A stretch of 64,000 nt of DNA. It comes from an uncultured Oscillospiraceae bacterium. Its GTDB lineage: Bacteria > Bacillota > Clostridia > Oscillospirales > Oscillospiraceae. Location: NCBI GenBank assembly GCA_934591845.1, contig CAKTPO010000006.1, positions 27,700-91,699 on the forward strand, given 5' to 3'. The notes under the pieces are model-generated. The model was not told the DNA's origin. It did not search any database and saw nothing but the letters and a program-made list of their open reading frames with translations. Both the position numbers and the translations under genes were made by a program. Below are positions 43,025 to 49,643 of the stretch, piece by piece. The number at the start of each line of letters is the position of its first letter. Positions within the stretch are counted from its first letter, which is position 1.

Positions 43025-43741
43025 ATGACAAAACTTGGAATTATCGGGGCCATGAGCCAGGAAGTGGAAACATTGGTGGCCGCCATGGAAAACTGCAAGG
43101 AGGAAACAGTTGCCGGAAGCCGCTTCTTTGAGGGCACTCTGGAAGGGCTGCCCGCCGTTGTAGTCCAGTGCGGCATCGGCAAAGTCAACGCCGCCCTGTG
43201 CGCCCAGATCCTTTGCTCCAATTATCAGGTGACCCACCTGGTAAACACCGGCATTGCCGGTTCCCTCTCCCCGGAGCTGGACATTGCGGACCTGGTCATC
43301 AGCCAGGATGCCATGTACCACGATTTTGACTGTGTACACTTTGGCTATGCCTACGGCCAGGTGCCCGGAATGGACACCCTGACCTTCCCCGCAGACGAAA
43401 CGCTGATGGCCTGGGCCTTTGCCGCCGCCGAGGCCGTGAACCCGGGTCACGCCAAAATCGGCCGGGTGGCCAGCGGCGACCAGTTCATTGCCAGCAAGGA
43501 GCGGAAGGACTTTATTATCCAAAATACCCAGGCCCTCTGCACGGAAATGGAGGGTGCAGCCATTGCCCAGACCGCTTACCGCAACGGCGTTCCCTTTGTT
43601 ATCCTCCGGGCCATTTCCGACAAGGCGGACAACAGCGCCCAGATGGACTATCCCACCTTTGAAAACATGGCCGCCCACCACTGCGCCCAGGTGACCCGGG
43701 CCATGGCAAAAACCCTGTTTGAAAGCGAGAACCAGGCATAA
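43025..43741 (+). CDS. mtnN: 5'-methylthioadenosine/S-adenosylhomocysteine nucleosidase
   Basis: 238 residues, start MTKLGIIGAMSQEVETLVAAM after AAGGAGAATAGG. VNTGIAGSLSPELDIADLV, GDQFIASKERK, ALCTEMEGAAIAQTA (catalytic Glu) and LRAISDKAD (catalytic Asp) are intact. Produces the substrate of LuxS; together they form the activated-methyl-cycle operon. Confidence 0.96.
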   Translation: MTKLGIIGAMSQEVETLVAAMENCKEETVAGSRFFEGTLEGLPAVVVQCGIGKVNAALCAQILCSNYQVTHLVNTGIAGSLSPELDIADLVISQDAMYHDFDCVHFGYAYGQVPGMDTLTFPADETLMAWAFAAAEAVNPGHAKIGRVASGDQFIASKERKDFIIQNTQALCTEMEGAAIAQTAYRNGVPFVILRAISDKADNSAQMDYPTFENMAAHHCAQVTRAMAKTLFESENQA

Positions 43742-43760
43742 CAGCCGCCTATACATCCAC

Positions 43761-43797
43761 AAAAAGCCCCGACTTCCACCAGTCGGGGCTTTTCCTG
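43761..43797 (+). terminator. luxS-mtnN terminator
   Basis: AAAAAGCCCCGACT pairs with AGTCGGGGCTTTT. Confidence 0.9.
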
Positions 43798-43806
43798 TGA
43801 GCACGT

Positions 43807-43841
43807 AAAAAGAGAGGCCTTTTTCGTAACGGCCTCTCTTT
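43807..43841 (-). terminator. Terminator of the small membrane protein gene
   Basis: Stem AAAGAGAGGCC/GGCCTCTCTTT and a T-run on the minus strand just after the stop. Confidence 0.85.
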
Positions 43842-43851
43842 CAGCTTCTTC

Positions 43852-44154
43852 TTAACCCTCAAAATCGCCCTCGTCGGCAATGGGCTCATTGGATTCCGGC
43901 TCCTCTACAGCAGGAGTTTCCTCGGCAACAGGCTCCTCTACGGGTGCTTCTTCGGCAGCGGGGGCTTCCTCGGAAACCGGGGCCTCCTCAGCGGCGGGCG
44001 CTTCTTCCTCCATGCCCTCATCCCAAGGGCAGCAGCCGATCACACGCTTGGCCCAGGCAACCACCTTATCACCGTAGGCAGCCAGCAGATAAACCACACC
44101 GGCAATGGCAGCCAGCACAGCCAGAACTTTAACGACAACATTCAAGGTTTTCAT
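43852..44154 (-). CDS. Small membrane protein with acidic Glu/Ala/Pro repeat tail
   Basis: 100 residues, start MKTLNVVVKVLAVLAAIAGV after ATGGAGGAAATTCCT. One membrane helix (~4-24), a short linker with CCPW, then about 55 residues of EEAPAAEEAPVSEEAPAAEE-type repeats. No known family named. The tail is the charge-opposite of the basic tails on FtsQ and GlgA in this window. Own promoter and terminator, so it is a deliberate unit. Confidence 0.8.
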   Translation of the reverse strand: MKTLNVVVKVLAVLAAIAGVVYLLAAYGDKVVAWAKRVIGCCPWDEGMEEEAPAAEEAPVSEEAPAAEEAPVEEPVAEETPAVEEPESNEPIADEGDFEG

Positions 44155-44245
44155 AGGAATTTCCTCCATTTCATATGTTGCAACATGGAAATACACAGAA
44201 CCCACCACATCTACAAAACCAGGGCACCGAGTTCTTGCTTTCTAT

Positions 44246-44274
44246 AGTATAGCCAACTCCCGGGCAAAATGCAA
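44246..44274 (-). promoter_or_regulatory. Promoter of the small membrane protein gene
   Basis: -35 TTGCAT (44269-44274), -10 TATACT (44246-44251), 17-bp spacer. Confidence 0.7.
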
Positions 44275-44339
44275 GAGAGATTTGGGAAAAAAGCGCAAAT
44301 TGCCCCTTTTGTACCAAACTAATCCTAAAAATCCAATTT

Positions 44340-45353
44340 TTACCCTTTTCCCAGGAGCCAACGCAGCTTTTTCCGGTTCAGAATCCAACTGCACCCGGTG
44401 AGCACCAGCAAAATCACCGCCAGCTCCAATAGCTTTTCGCCCCACATGGCTACAGAAGACGTAAACCCCGCCACCGGGATGCCCCACCGGGGGAACCAGA
44501 CGGAAATAGCCGTCATCACCGGGTTCTGGTGCCAGGCAAAGTAAATCAGGCTGTTTTGCCCCAGGTAGATGGCAGGCTTCCAGCACATCCAGCAAGCGGC
44601 AATGATCACCGCGCCAATGCCTCCAAAGGCAGACAGATAACTGAGCGGTGCAATGCCGTATTGGCTGCTGAACAGATCCAGCACCGGTGCCTTCCCCAGA
44701 ATTCCCGGCATCCCTGCCGCCAGATTCACAAGTCCAAAGGCGAAAAAGACCAGGATACCCCAGGGGCTTCGGGCATGCCCTAAAATCCAGCTGCCCTTGT
44801 CCCGCAACAAATACCCGCCCAGGAAAAAGGGCAGGGCCGAAAAGCACAAATCCAAATCCCAGGGCAGGGCCGGGCCACCCAACATACCGTAAGCAACCCC
44901 CACGGCCCCCAGGGCCACACCGATGCCCGCCAGGGCACCGGGATTTTTCACGTACCGCACCAAAAAGTAGGCCCCCAGTTCCAGAAAAAACAGGCAGGCC
45001 AGAAACCACAGTGTCCACATCCGCCGCTGCAGCAGCACCTGGGCCGTAAGGGTCAGGACTCTGGGCCAGATGGGGTTTCCACGAACCGTGGTCAGATACC
45101 CCTCGGATAGAATCATAGGAATGGCCAGGGTCACATAGGGCAGCAGCAGCCCCCGGCACTTCCCTTTCAAAAACACTGGAAAAGGCTTGTCTGCCCGGAA
45201 CAGGAACCCGGACAAAAAGAAAAACAGGGGTACATGAAAGGTAAACAGCCAATTTGCCACCGGATGACCGGAAATGATATGAGAAAATAAAATTGCTAAA
45301 ATTCCAAAGCCTCTGGCCGCATCCACCCAGGCCACCCGCTCTTTGGATGCCAT
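44340..45353 (-). CDS. Acyltransferase-3 family membrane protein
   Basis: 337 residues, start MASKERVAWVDAARGFGILA after CAAGGAGGGGATGCC. About ten membrane helices; N-terminal WVDAARGFGILAILFSHI with the active-site His, and FHVPLFFFLSGFLFR, are the acyltransferase-3 hallmarks. Likely O-acetylates a surface glycan or other envelope molecule. Single gene with its own promoter. Confidence 0.9.
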   Translation of the reverse strand: MASKERVAWVDAARGFGILAILFSHIISGHPVANWLFTFHVPLFFFLSGFLFRADKPFPVFLKGKCRGLLLPYVTLAIPMILSEGYLTTVRGNPIWPRVLTLTAQVLLQRRMWTLWFLACLFFLELGAYFLVRYVKNPGALAGIGVALGAVGVAYGMLGGPALPWDLDLCFSALPFFLGGYLLRDKGSWILGHARSPWGILVFFAFGLVNLAAGMPGILGKAPVLDLFSSQYGIAPLSYLSAFGGIGAVIIAACWMCWKPAIYLGQNSLIYFAWHQNPVMTAISVWFPRWGIPVAGFTSSVAMWGEKLLELAVILLVLTGCSWILNRKKLRWLLGKG

Positions 45354-45383
45354 GGCATCCCCTCCTTGCACCGTTTTTCTGTC

Positions 45384-45412
45384 ATTATACGAAAAGCAGG
45401 TCTTCCCGTCAA
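45384..45412 (-). promoter_or_regulatory. Acyltransferase gene promoter
   Basis: -35 TTGACG (45407-45412), -10 TATAAT (45384-45389), 17-bp spacer. Confidence 0.8.
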
Positions 45413-45437
45413 GTGCGCAAAGAAGCCGCTGCTTCCG

Positions 45438-45761
45438 TCAATTCTGCTCTTTGTAGGCACGGCCCCAGGCTTCCATGGCATCCATAATGGGGCGCATGGA
45501 TTCTCCCAGTTCAGACAGTGCATACTCCACCCTGGGCGGGACCTCCGGATAGACGGTGCGGGTGATGATGCCGTCACTCTCCATGGAACGAAGACTGTCG
45601 GTCAATACCTTTTGGCTGATGCCCTCCAAATCCTTTTTCAGTTCGTTGAACCGCCAGGGGCGCACCAGCAAATTGCGCATGATCAGCAGTTTCCATTTGC
45701 TGCCGATCATCTGGACGGTGGTGGCTACCGGGCAGACAGGGAGTTCTTCTTTTGTCAGCAT
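45438..45761 (-). CDS. HxlR-family transcriptional regulator
   Basis: 107 residues from MLTKEELPVCPVATT (a TTG two codons earlier is possible). Winged helix: GSKWKLLIMRNLLVRPWRFNELKKDLEGISQKVLTDSLR and the wing TRTVYPEVPPRVEYALSELG. A Cys at about residue 10 precedes the first helix, the position used as redox switch in YodB/HypR-type members. Divergent from the ACGX/ADP-ribosylation operon with ~200 bp between starts, so it is the prime candidate for its control. Confidence 0.92.
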   Translation of the reverse strand: MLTKEELPVCPVATTVQMIGSKWKLLIMRNLLVRPWRFNELKKDLEGISQKVLTDSLRSMESDGIITRTVYPEVPPRVEYALSELGESMRPIMDAMEAWGRAYKEQN

Positions 45762-45793
45762 ATGCAACACCTCTTTTGAAATCTTACATTCCT

Positions 45794-45822
45794 ATTATAG
45801 TGCAGCACTCTCAAAAACGCAA
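45794..45822 (-). promoter_or_regulatory. hxlR-type gene promoter
   Basis: -35 TTGCGT (45817-45822), -10 TATAAT (45794-45799), 17-bp spacer. Confidence 0.65.
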
Positions 45823-45844
45823 GAGCCAATATTCTTCCCCCAAT

Positions 45845-45860
45845 AGTTACCAAAAGGTGA
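45845..45860. promoter_or_regulatory. Candidate HxlR operator
   Basis: GTTACCAAAAGGTGAC is an imperfect 6-4-6 palindrome midway between the two divergent promoters. It resembles GTAAC-type inverted repeats of HxlR regulators; binding is inferred. Confidence 0.5.
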
Positions 45861-45883
45861 CTGAGTAATAAAATAGTGCGTAC

Positions 45884-45911
45884 TTGTGCCTCGAAAAATT
45901 CCGAGTAGAAT
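45884..45911 (+). promoter_or_regulatory. Promoter of the ACGX operon
   Basis: -35 TTGTGC (45884-45889), -10 TAGAAT (45906-45911), 16-bp spacer, 54 bp before the precursor ATG. Confidence 0.6.
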
Positions 45912-45965
45912 AGGAATCACAGAGGGGCGATACACCCGCTGAATACTATTTGGAGGTAATATAAT

Positions 45966-46217
45966 ATGGCACTTTCTAATCTCTTTGGCTGGCACAAGAA
46001 AACGGAGGCTTCCGCTCCCGCAGCAGCTTGCGGCACCGCTTGCGGTGCCGGTGACAAGCCCACCGAAAAGCCCGCCGCCTGTGGCACTGCTTGCGGTGCC
46101 GGTGACAAGCCCGCTGAAAAGCCCGCCGCCTGTGGCACTGCCTGCGGTGCCGGTGACAAGCCCGCTGAAAAGCCCGCTGCCTGTGGCACTGCTTGCGGTG
46201 CCGGTGACAAGCAATAA
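45966..46217 (+). CDS. ACGX-repeat RiPP precursor peptide
   Basis: 83 residues, start after TTGGAGGTAATATAAT. Leader MALSNLFGWHKKTEASAPAA, then a 17-residue unit ACGTACGAGDKPAEKPA repeated from residue 21: three full units and a final ACGTACGAGDKQ, so eight ACG-X tetrads and eight cysteines. The DNA repeats are 51 bp and almost identical. The pattern agrees with peptides paired with radical SAM/SPASM proteins of the 'ACGX system' (known family name; product unknown). The next gene is that maturase. Cysteine is the likely modified residue, for example by thioether formation, but this is inferred. Confidence 0.9.
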   Translation: MALSNLFGWHKKTEASAPAAACGTACGAGDKPTEKPAACGTACGAGDKPAEKPAACGTACGAGDKPAEKPAACGTACGAGDKQ

Positions 46218-46225
46218 AGTCCAAG

Positions 46226-46294
46226 GGATACACCCCAAGAAAACTTGGGGCGTATCTCCAAGAGGGCAACCGCCCCTGCACTTTTGGAGATATG
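46226..46294 (+). other. Intercistronic hairpins between precursor and maturase
   Basis: GATACACCCCAAG...CTTGGGGCGTATC (46226-46256) and a second CTCCAAGAGGGC...TTTTGGAG (46257-46290) can pair, without a T-run. Such stems often stabilise the upstream message so that more precursor than enzyme is made. Confidence 0.6.
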
Positions 46295-46319
46295 TCCCAT
46301 CACAACAAGGAGGCTCATT

Positions 46320-47363
46320 ATGAAACAGTATTTTTCTTTCCAATGGCACATCACCGATGAATGTGACCAGCGGTGCAAGCACTGCTACATCTTCTCTGAA
46401 AACTGCAACAAAAAGCTGGATGCCATGTCCTGGCAGCAAATGCGGGACACGTTCTACAACTGCCTGGACTTCTGCCAGGTCTATGACCGTCTGCCCTATT
46501 TTTACATCACCGGTGGCGACCCCATTCTCCACCCGGACTTCTGGCGTCTGTGTGGGCTTCTGAAACAGCACAGCATTCCTTTTACCATTCTGGGAAATCC
46601 TTTCCACCTGACCGATGAAGTTTGCCGGAAGCTCAAAGAATACGGCTGCGAAAAATACCAGCTTTCCATTGACGGATTGCGTGAAACCCACGACTGGTTT
46701 CGCAAGCCCGGCAGTTTTGACTGCACTTTGGAGAAAATCGGCTGCATCAATCGGGCGGGCATCCGCTCTGTGGTGATGACCACCGTTTCCGGCACGAACA
46801 TTGACCAGGTACCCGGAATCATCGATGCGGTGGTAAAAGCCCATGCCAATGTCTTTGCCTTCGCCCGCTATTGCCCCACCAGCGAGGAAAAGGATGTGGG
46901 CATTGAGCCGCTGCGTTACCGCAAGCTGCTCTCTGACTGTGATAAGAAATTCAAGGAATACGAGGCCGCCGGTTGTGAGACTTACTTCAACAAGAAAGAC
47001 CATCTGTGGACACTGTATGAGTACGAAACCGGTGCTTTCAAAATCCCCGAGACCGTAGAGGAGGGCATGATCTACGGCGGCTGCAACTGCGGCAACTGCC
47101 ACCTGACCATCCTCCCCACGGGAGATGTTTACGCCTGTCGCCGGGTGCAGAACAGCAAAGTAGCCAATGTGTTCACTGACCGGCTGGCGGATGTCTGGGT
47201 GTGCCAGATGGAGCAGTACCGGGATTACAAGAAATTTGAAAAGTGCAGCAAATGTGCGCTTTTGGCATTCTGCCGGGGCTGTCCCGCCGTGGCCAGCGGC
47301 AAGGACGGAAACTTTTACGCCGCCGACCCCCAGTGCTGGAAAGAAGTCAGCGAACATGCCTGA
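46320..47363 (+). CDS. Radical SAM/SPASM peptide maturase, ACGX system
   Basis: 347 residues, start MKQYFSFQWHITDECDQRCK after CAAGGAGGCTCATT. The radical-SAM cluster cysteines are C15, C19 and C22 (CDQRCKHC). The TIM-barrel core includes YITGGDPILHPDFW and CEKYQLSIDGLRETHDWF. The C-terminal SPASM domain (~265-347) is Cys-rich: GGCNCGNCHLTILPTGDVYAC, CSKCALLAFCRGCP and DPQC, room for auxiliary [4Fe-4S] clusters. Expected to modify the repeat peptide encoded just upstream. Confidence 0.95.
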   Translation: MKQYFSFQWHITDECDQRCKHCYIFSENCNKKLDAMSWQQMRDTFYNCLDFCQVYDRLPYFYITGGDPILHPDFWRLCGLLKQHSIPFTILGNPFHLTDEVCRKLKEYGCEKYQLSIDGLRETHDWFRKPGSFDCTLEKIGCINRAGIRSVVMTTVSGTNIDQVPGIIDAVVKAHANVFAFARYCPTSEEKDVGIEPLRYRKLLSDCDKKFKEYEAAGCETYFNKKDHLWTLYEYETGAFKIPETVEEGMIYGGCNCGNCHLTILPTGDVYACRRVQNSKVANVFTDRLADVWVCQMEQYRDYKKFEKCSKCALLAFCRGCPAVASGKDGNFYAADPQCWKEVSEHA

Positions 47364-47398
47364 TGTATACAAATGACATTCTTGTGGGAGGGAACTTT

Positions 47399-48004
47399 AT
47401 GAACGCACAAATCTGTTTGGAAAAATTGAAGCTCTGCGGGGTGCTGTCTTTTGCCACCGTAGATAAAAACGGCGCACCGCAGATCCGCTGCATCAGCGCC
47501 ATTCATTATGAACCGGATTCTCTGTATTTCTTCACGGCACGGGGCAAGGCATTTTGTGACGAGCTGCTGACCGATGGGCGGGTGCAGATTCTGGCTTATA
47601 CCCGGTTCAAGGAAATGATCCGTCTGTCCGGCAAGGCCGTTGCCGCTGCGGAGCAGGGAGAAAAAATCAACAGGATATTTACAGAACAGCCCTATCTTGC
47701 CAATGTATATCCCGGAGATACACGAAAGATCGGCATCATCTTTGAATTGAAGAACTTCACTGTCGAATATTTCAATTTGGGCGTGAACCCCATCTTCCGA
47801 GAAACCTATACTGTCGGTCTGTGTCCGGTGGAGGAGAAGGGCTACCGTATCACCGATGCCTGCATCGGCTGCGGCACCTGCCTGAACCACTGCCCCCAGA
47901 AGTGCATTGTTCCCGGCGAACAATACACCATTCAGCCGGAGCATTGTCTCCATTGCGGGGCGTGCTATGAATATTGCCCTGTAAAGGCGGTGGAAAAACT
48001 ATGA
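47399..48004 (+). CDS. FMN-binding split-barrel (PNPOx-like) protein fused to 2[4Fe-4S] ferredoxin
   Basis: 201 residues, start MNAQICLEKLKLCGVLSFAT after GTGGGAGGGAACTTT. Residues 1-~140 match the pyridoxamine-phosphate-oxidase-like flavin barrel (FATVDKNGAPQIRCISAIHY, LYFFTARGKAFCDELL). Residues ~148-200 hold CIGCGTCLNHCP and CLHCGACYEYCP, a two-cluster ferredoxin. It could pass electrons between flavin and iron-sulfur partners, for instance to the radical SAM enzyme or to reduce a modified peptide. Its stop overlaps the macrodomain start (ATGA). Confidence 0.9.
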   Translation: MNAQICLEKLKLCGVLSFATVDKNGAPQIRCISAIHYEPDSLYFFTARGKAFCDELLTDGRVQILAYTRFKEMIRLSGKAVAAAEQGEKINRIFTEQPYLANVYPGDTRKIGIIFELKNFTVEYFNLGVNPIFRETYTVGLCPVEEKGYRITDACIGCGTCLNHCPQKCIVPGEQYTIQPEHCLHCGACYEYCPVKAVEKL

Positions 48005-48780
48005 ATCAAGCACAGCGGCGGCTGTTTCTGCTTCAGTCCCTTTTAAAAGAACAGCCGAGATCTGTAGATTTGGATATCCCCACGGACACAGACAGCCAAC
48101 GGCAGCTTTTACGGGGCTTGATGAATATCCGGAATCCACAGCCCATTGATGAAGATTTTCTGACCGTCCAGGATGACTATCTGCAAGAGGAACTGGCGGC
48201 CAAAGGCATTACAGACATCGAAAATTTACCACCTGTTGCACCAGGGCTGTACCTCTGGCAGGGAGATATTACAACCCTTAAGTGCGATGCCATTGTGAAT
48301 GCCGCCAACGCGGGACTCACCGGCTGCTATATTCCAAGCCACCGCTGCATTGATAACGCCATTCACACCTTTGCGGGCATCGAACTGCGCCTTGCCTGTG
48401 GGGAACTGATGGAACAGCAGGGCTACCCCGAACCCACCGGACAGGCAAAAATCACCCCGGCGTTCAATCTTCCCTGCAAGTATGTACTGCACACCGTTGG
48501 CCCCATCGTCAAGGGACAGGTGACAAAACAGGATGAAGCACTTCTCGCCTCCTGCTACCGCTCCTGCCTGGAACTGGCGGCGGAAATCGGCTTGGAAAGT
48601 GTGGCGTTCTGCTGTATTTCCACGGGAGAATTTCATTTTCCCAACGAACAGGCGGCGCAAATCGCCGTAGAAACCGTAAAACAGTTTATGAATACTAAAA
48701 CCAGTGTAAAGAAAGTGATCTTTAATGTTTTCAAGGATTTTGACAAAGCCATCTACGAAAAACTGCTCGGAACAGCTTGA
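48001..48780 (+). CDS. Zn-macrodomain protein-ADP-ribose hydrolase
   Basis: 259 residues. After a helical N-terminal part, the macrodomain begins LWQGDITTLKCDAIVNAANA (about residue 82). GCYIPSHRCIDNAIH carries the Cys/His/Cys zinc set of the SirTM-linked Zn-macrodomains, and GPIVKG and STGEFHFPNEQAA form the ADP-ribose loops. In Staphylococcus and Streptococcus such proteins remove ADP-ribose placed by SirTM on GcvH-L. Here its partner sirtuin follows with a 56-bp overlap. Confidence 0.93.
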   Translation: MNQAQRRLFLLQSLLKEQPRSVDLDIPTDTDSQRQLLRGLMNIRNPQPIDEDFLTVQDDYLQEELAAKGITDIENLPPVAPGLYLWQGDITTLKCDAIVNAANAGLTGCYIPSHRCIDNAIHTFAGIELRLACGELMEQQGYPEPTGQAKITPAFNLPCKYVLHTVGPIVKGQVTKQDEALLASCYRSCLELAAEIGLESVAFCCISTGEFHFPNEQAAQIAVETVKQFMNTKTSVKKVIFNVFKDFDKAIYEKLLGTA

Positions 48781-49591
48781 ACGGCTGCAAACAGCTTTGC
48801 AGGACTGTGACTCTGTTGTAATCGGTGCCGGAGCCGGTCTTTCAACCTCTGCCGGATTCGTTTACACCGGAGAGCGGTTCCAGAAATACTTTTCGGATTT
48901 TGAGAAAAAATACGGTTTTCAGGATATGTATTCCGGTGGGTTCTACCCCTTTGCAACGCCGGAGGAGCATTGGGCCTATTGGAGCCGTTATATTTTCATC
49001 AACCGGTACATGGATGCCCCCAAGCCGGTCTATGAAACCCTTTTGAAGCTGGTGGCCGAAAAAGACTATTTCGTGATCACCACCAATGTGGACCACTGCT
49101 TTCAAAAGGCGGGTTTTGATAAAAAGCGGCTGTTCTATACCCAGGGGGATTACGGCCTGTTCCAGTGCAGCACCCCCTGCTGTCAGGAAACCTTCGAAAA
49201 TGAAAAAACCATTCTCGAAATGGTAAGACGGCAGGAACACATGAGCATTCCCACAGAGCTTCTGCCTGTCTGCCCCCACTGCGGCAAACCCTTGACCATG
49301 AATCTCCGCTCCGATGATCGGTTTGTAGAGGACGAGGGCTGGCACCAGGCAGCACAGCGGTATGAACAGTTTCTCCGGAGCCGGAGTTGCGAAAAAATCC
49401 TCTTTTTGGAGTTGGGCGTTGGTTATAACACCCCGGGGATCATCAAGTATCCCTTCTGGCAAATGACCGCACGAAATCCGGAAGCCACCTACGCCTGTAT
49501 CAACCTTGGGAAAACCTTCTGCCCAAGGGAAATACAAGCGCGTTCCATCTGCATTGATGGGGACATCGGCAAGACCCTTGCAGCACTATAA
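48725..49591 (+). CDS. Class M sirtuin (SirTM-type protein ADP-ribosyltransferase)
   Basis: 288 residues, ATG inside the macrodomain gene; the N-terminus KNCSEQLERLQTALQDCDSV fits the family, so the long overlap is accepted. NAD motif VIGAGAGLSTSAGF, then TTNVDHCFQKAG and FYTQGDYGLFQC. Where normal sirtuins have a catalytic His (LHGS), this one has Gln in TQGD, the mark of the SirTM class, which ADP-ribosylates rather than deacylates. Zinc cysteines: CSTPC and CPHC. Last gene of the operon. Confidence 0.92.
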   Translation: MFSRILTKPSTKNCSEQLERLQTALQDCDSVVIGAGAGLSTSAGFVYTGERFQKYFSDFEKKYGFQDMYSGGFYPFATPEEHWAYWSRYIFINRYMDAPKPVYETLLKLVAEKDYFVITTNVDHCFQKAGFDKKRLFYTQGDYGLFQCSTPCCQETFENEKTILEMVRRQEHMSIPTELLPVCPHCGKPLTMNLRSDDRFVEDEGWHQAAQRYEQFLRSRSCEKILFLELGVGYNTPGIIKYPFWQMTARNPEATYACINLGKTFCPREIQARSICIDGDIGKTLAAL

Positions 49592-49623
49592 AAAGAAGCC
49601 GCTGGGAGGAAACAGCGGCTTCT
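49590..49623 (-). terminator. TRAP transporter terminator (also may end the SirTM operon)
   Basis: AGAAGCCGCTG pairs with CAGCGGCTTCT; the T-run lies on the minus-strand side. Confidence 0.82.
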
Positions 49624-49643
49624 AAGGGAAATATTCAATAAAT

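Noticed and set aside
46023..46213. Regular 51-bp repeats that could be taken for a CRISPR array
   Set aside because: Repeats are back to back with no unique spacers and keep one reading frame encoding ACGX units.
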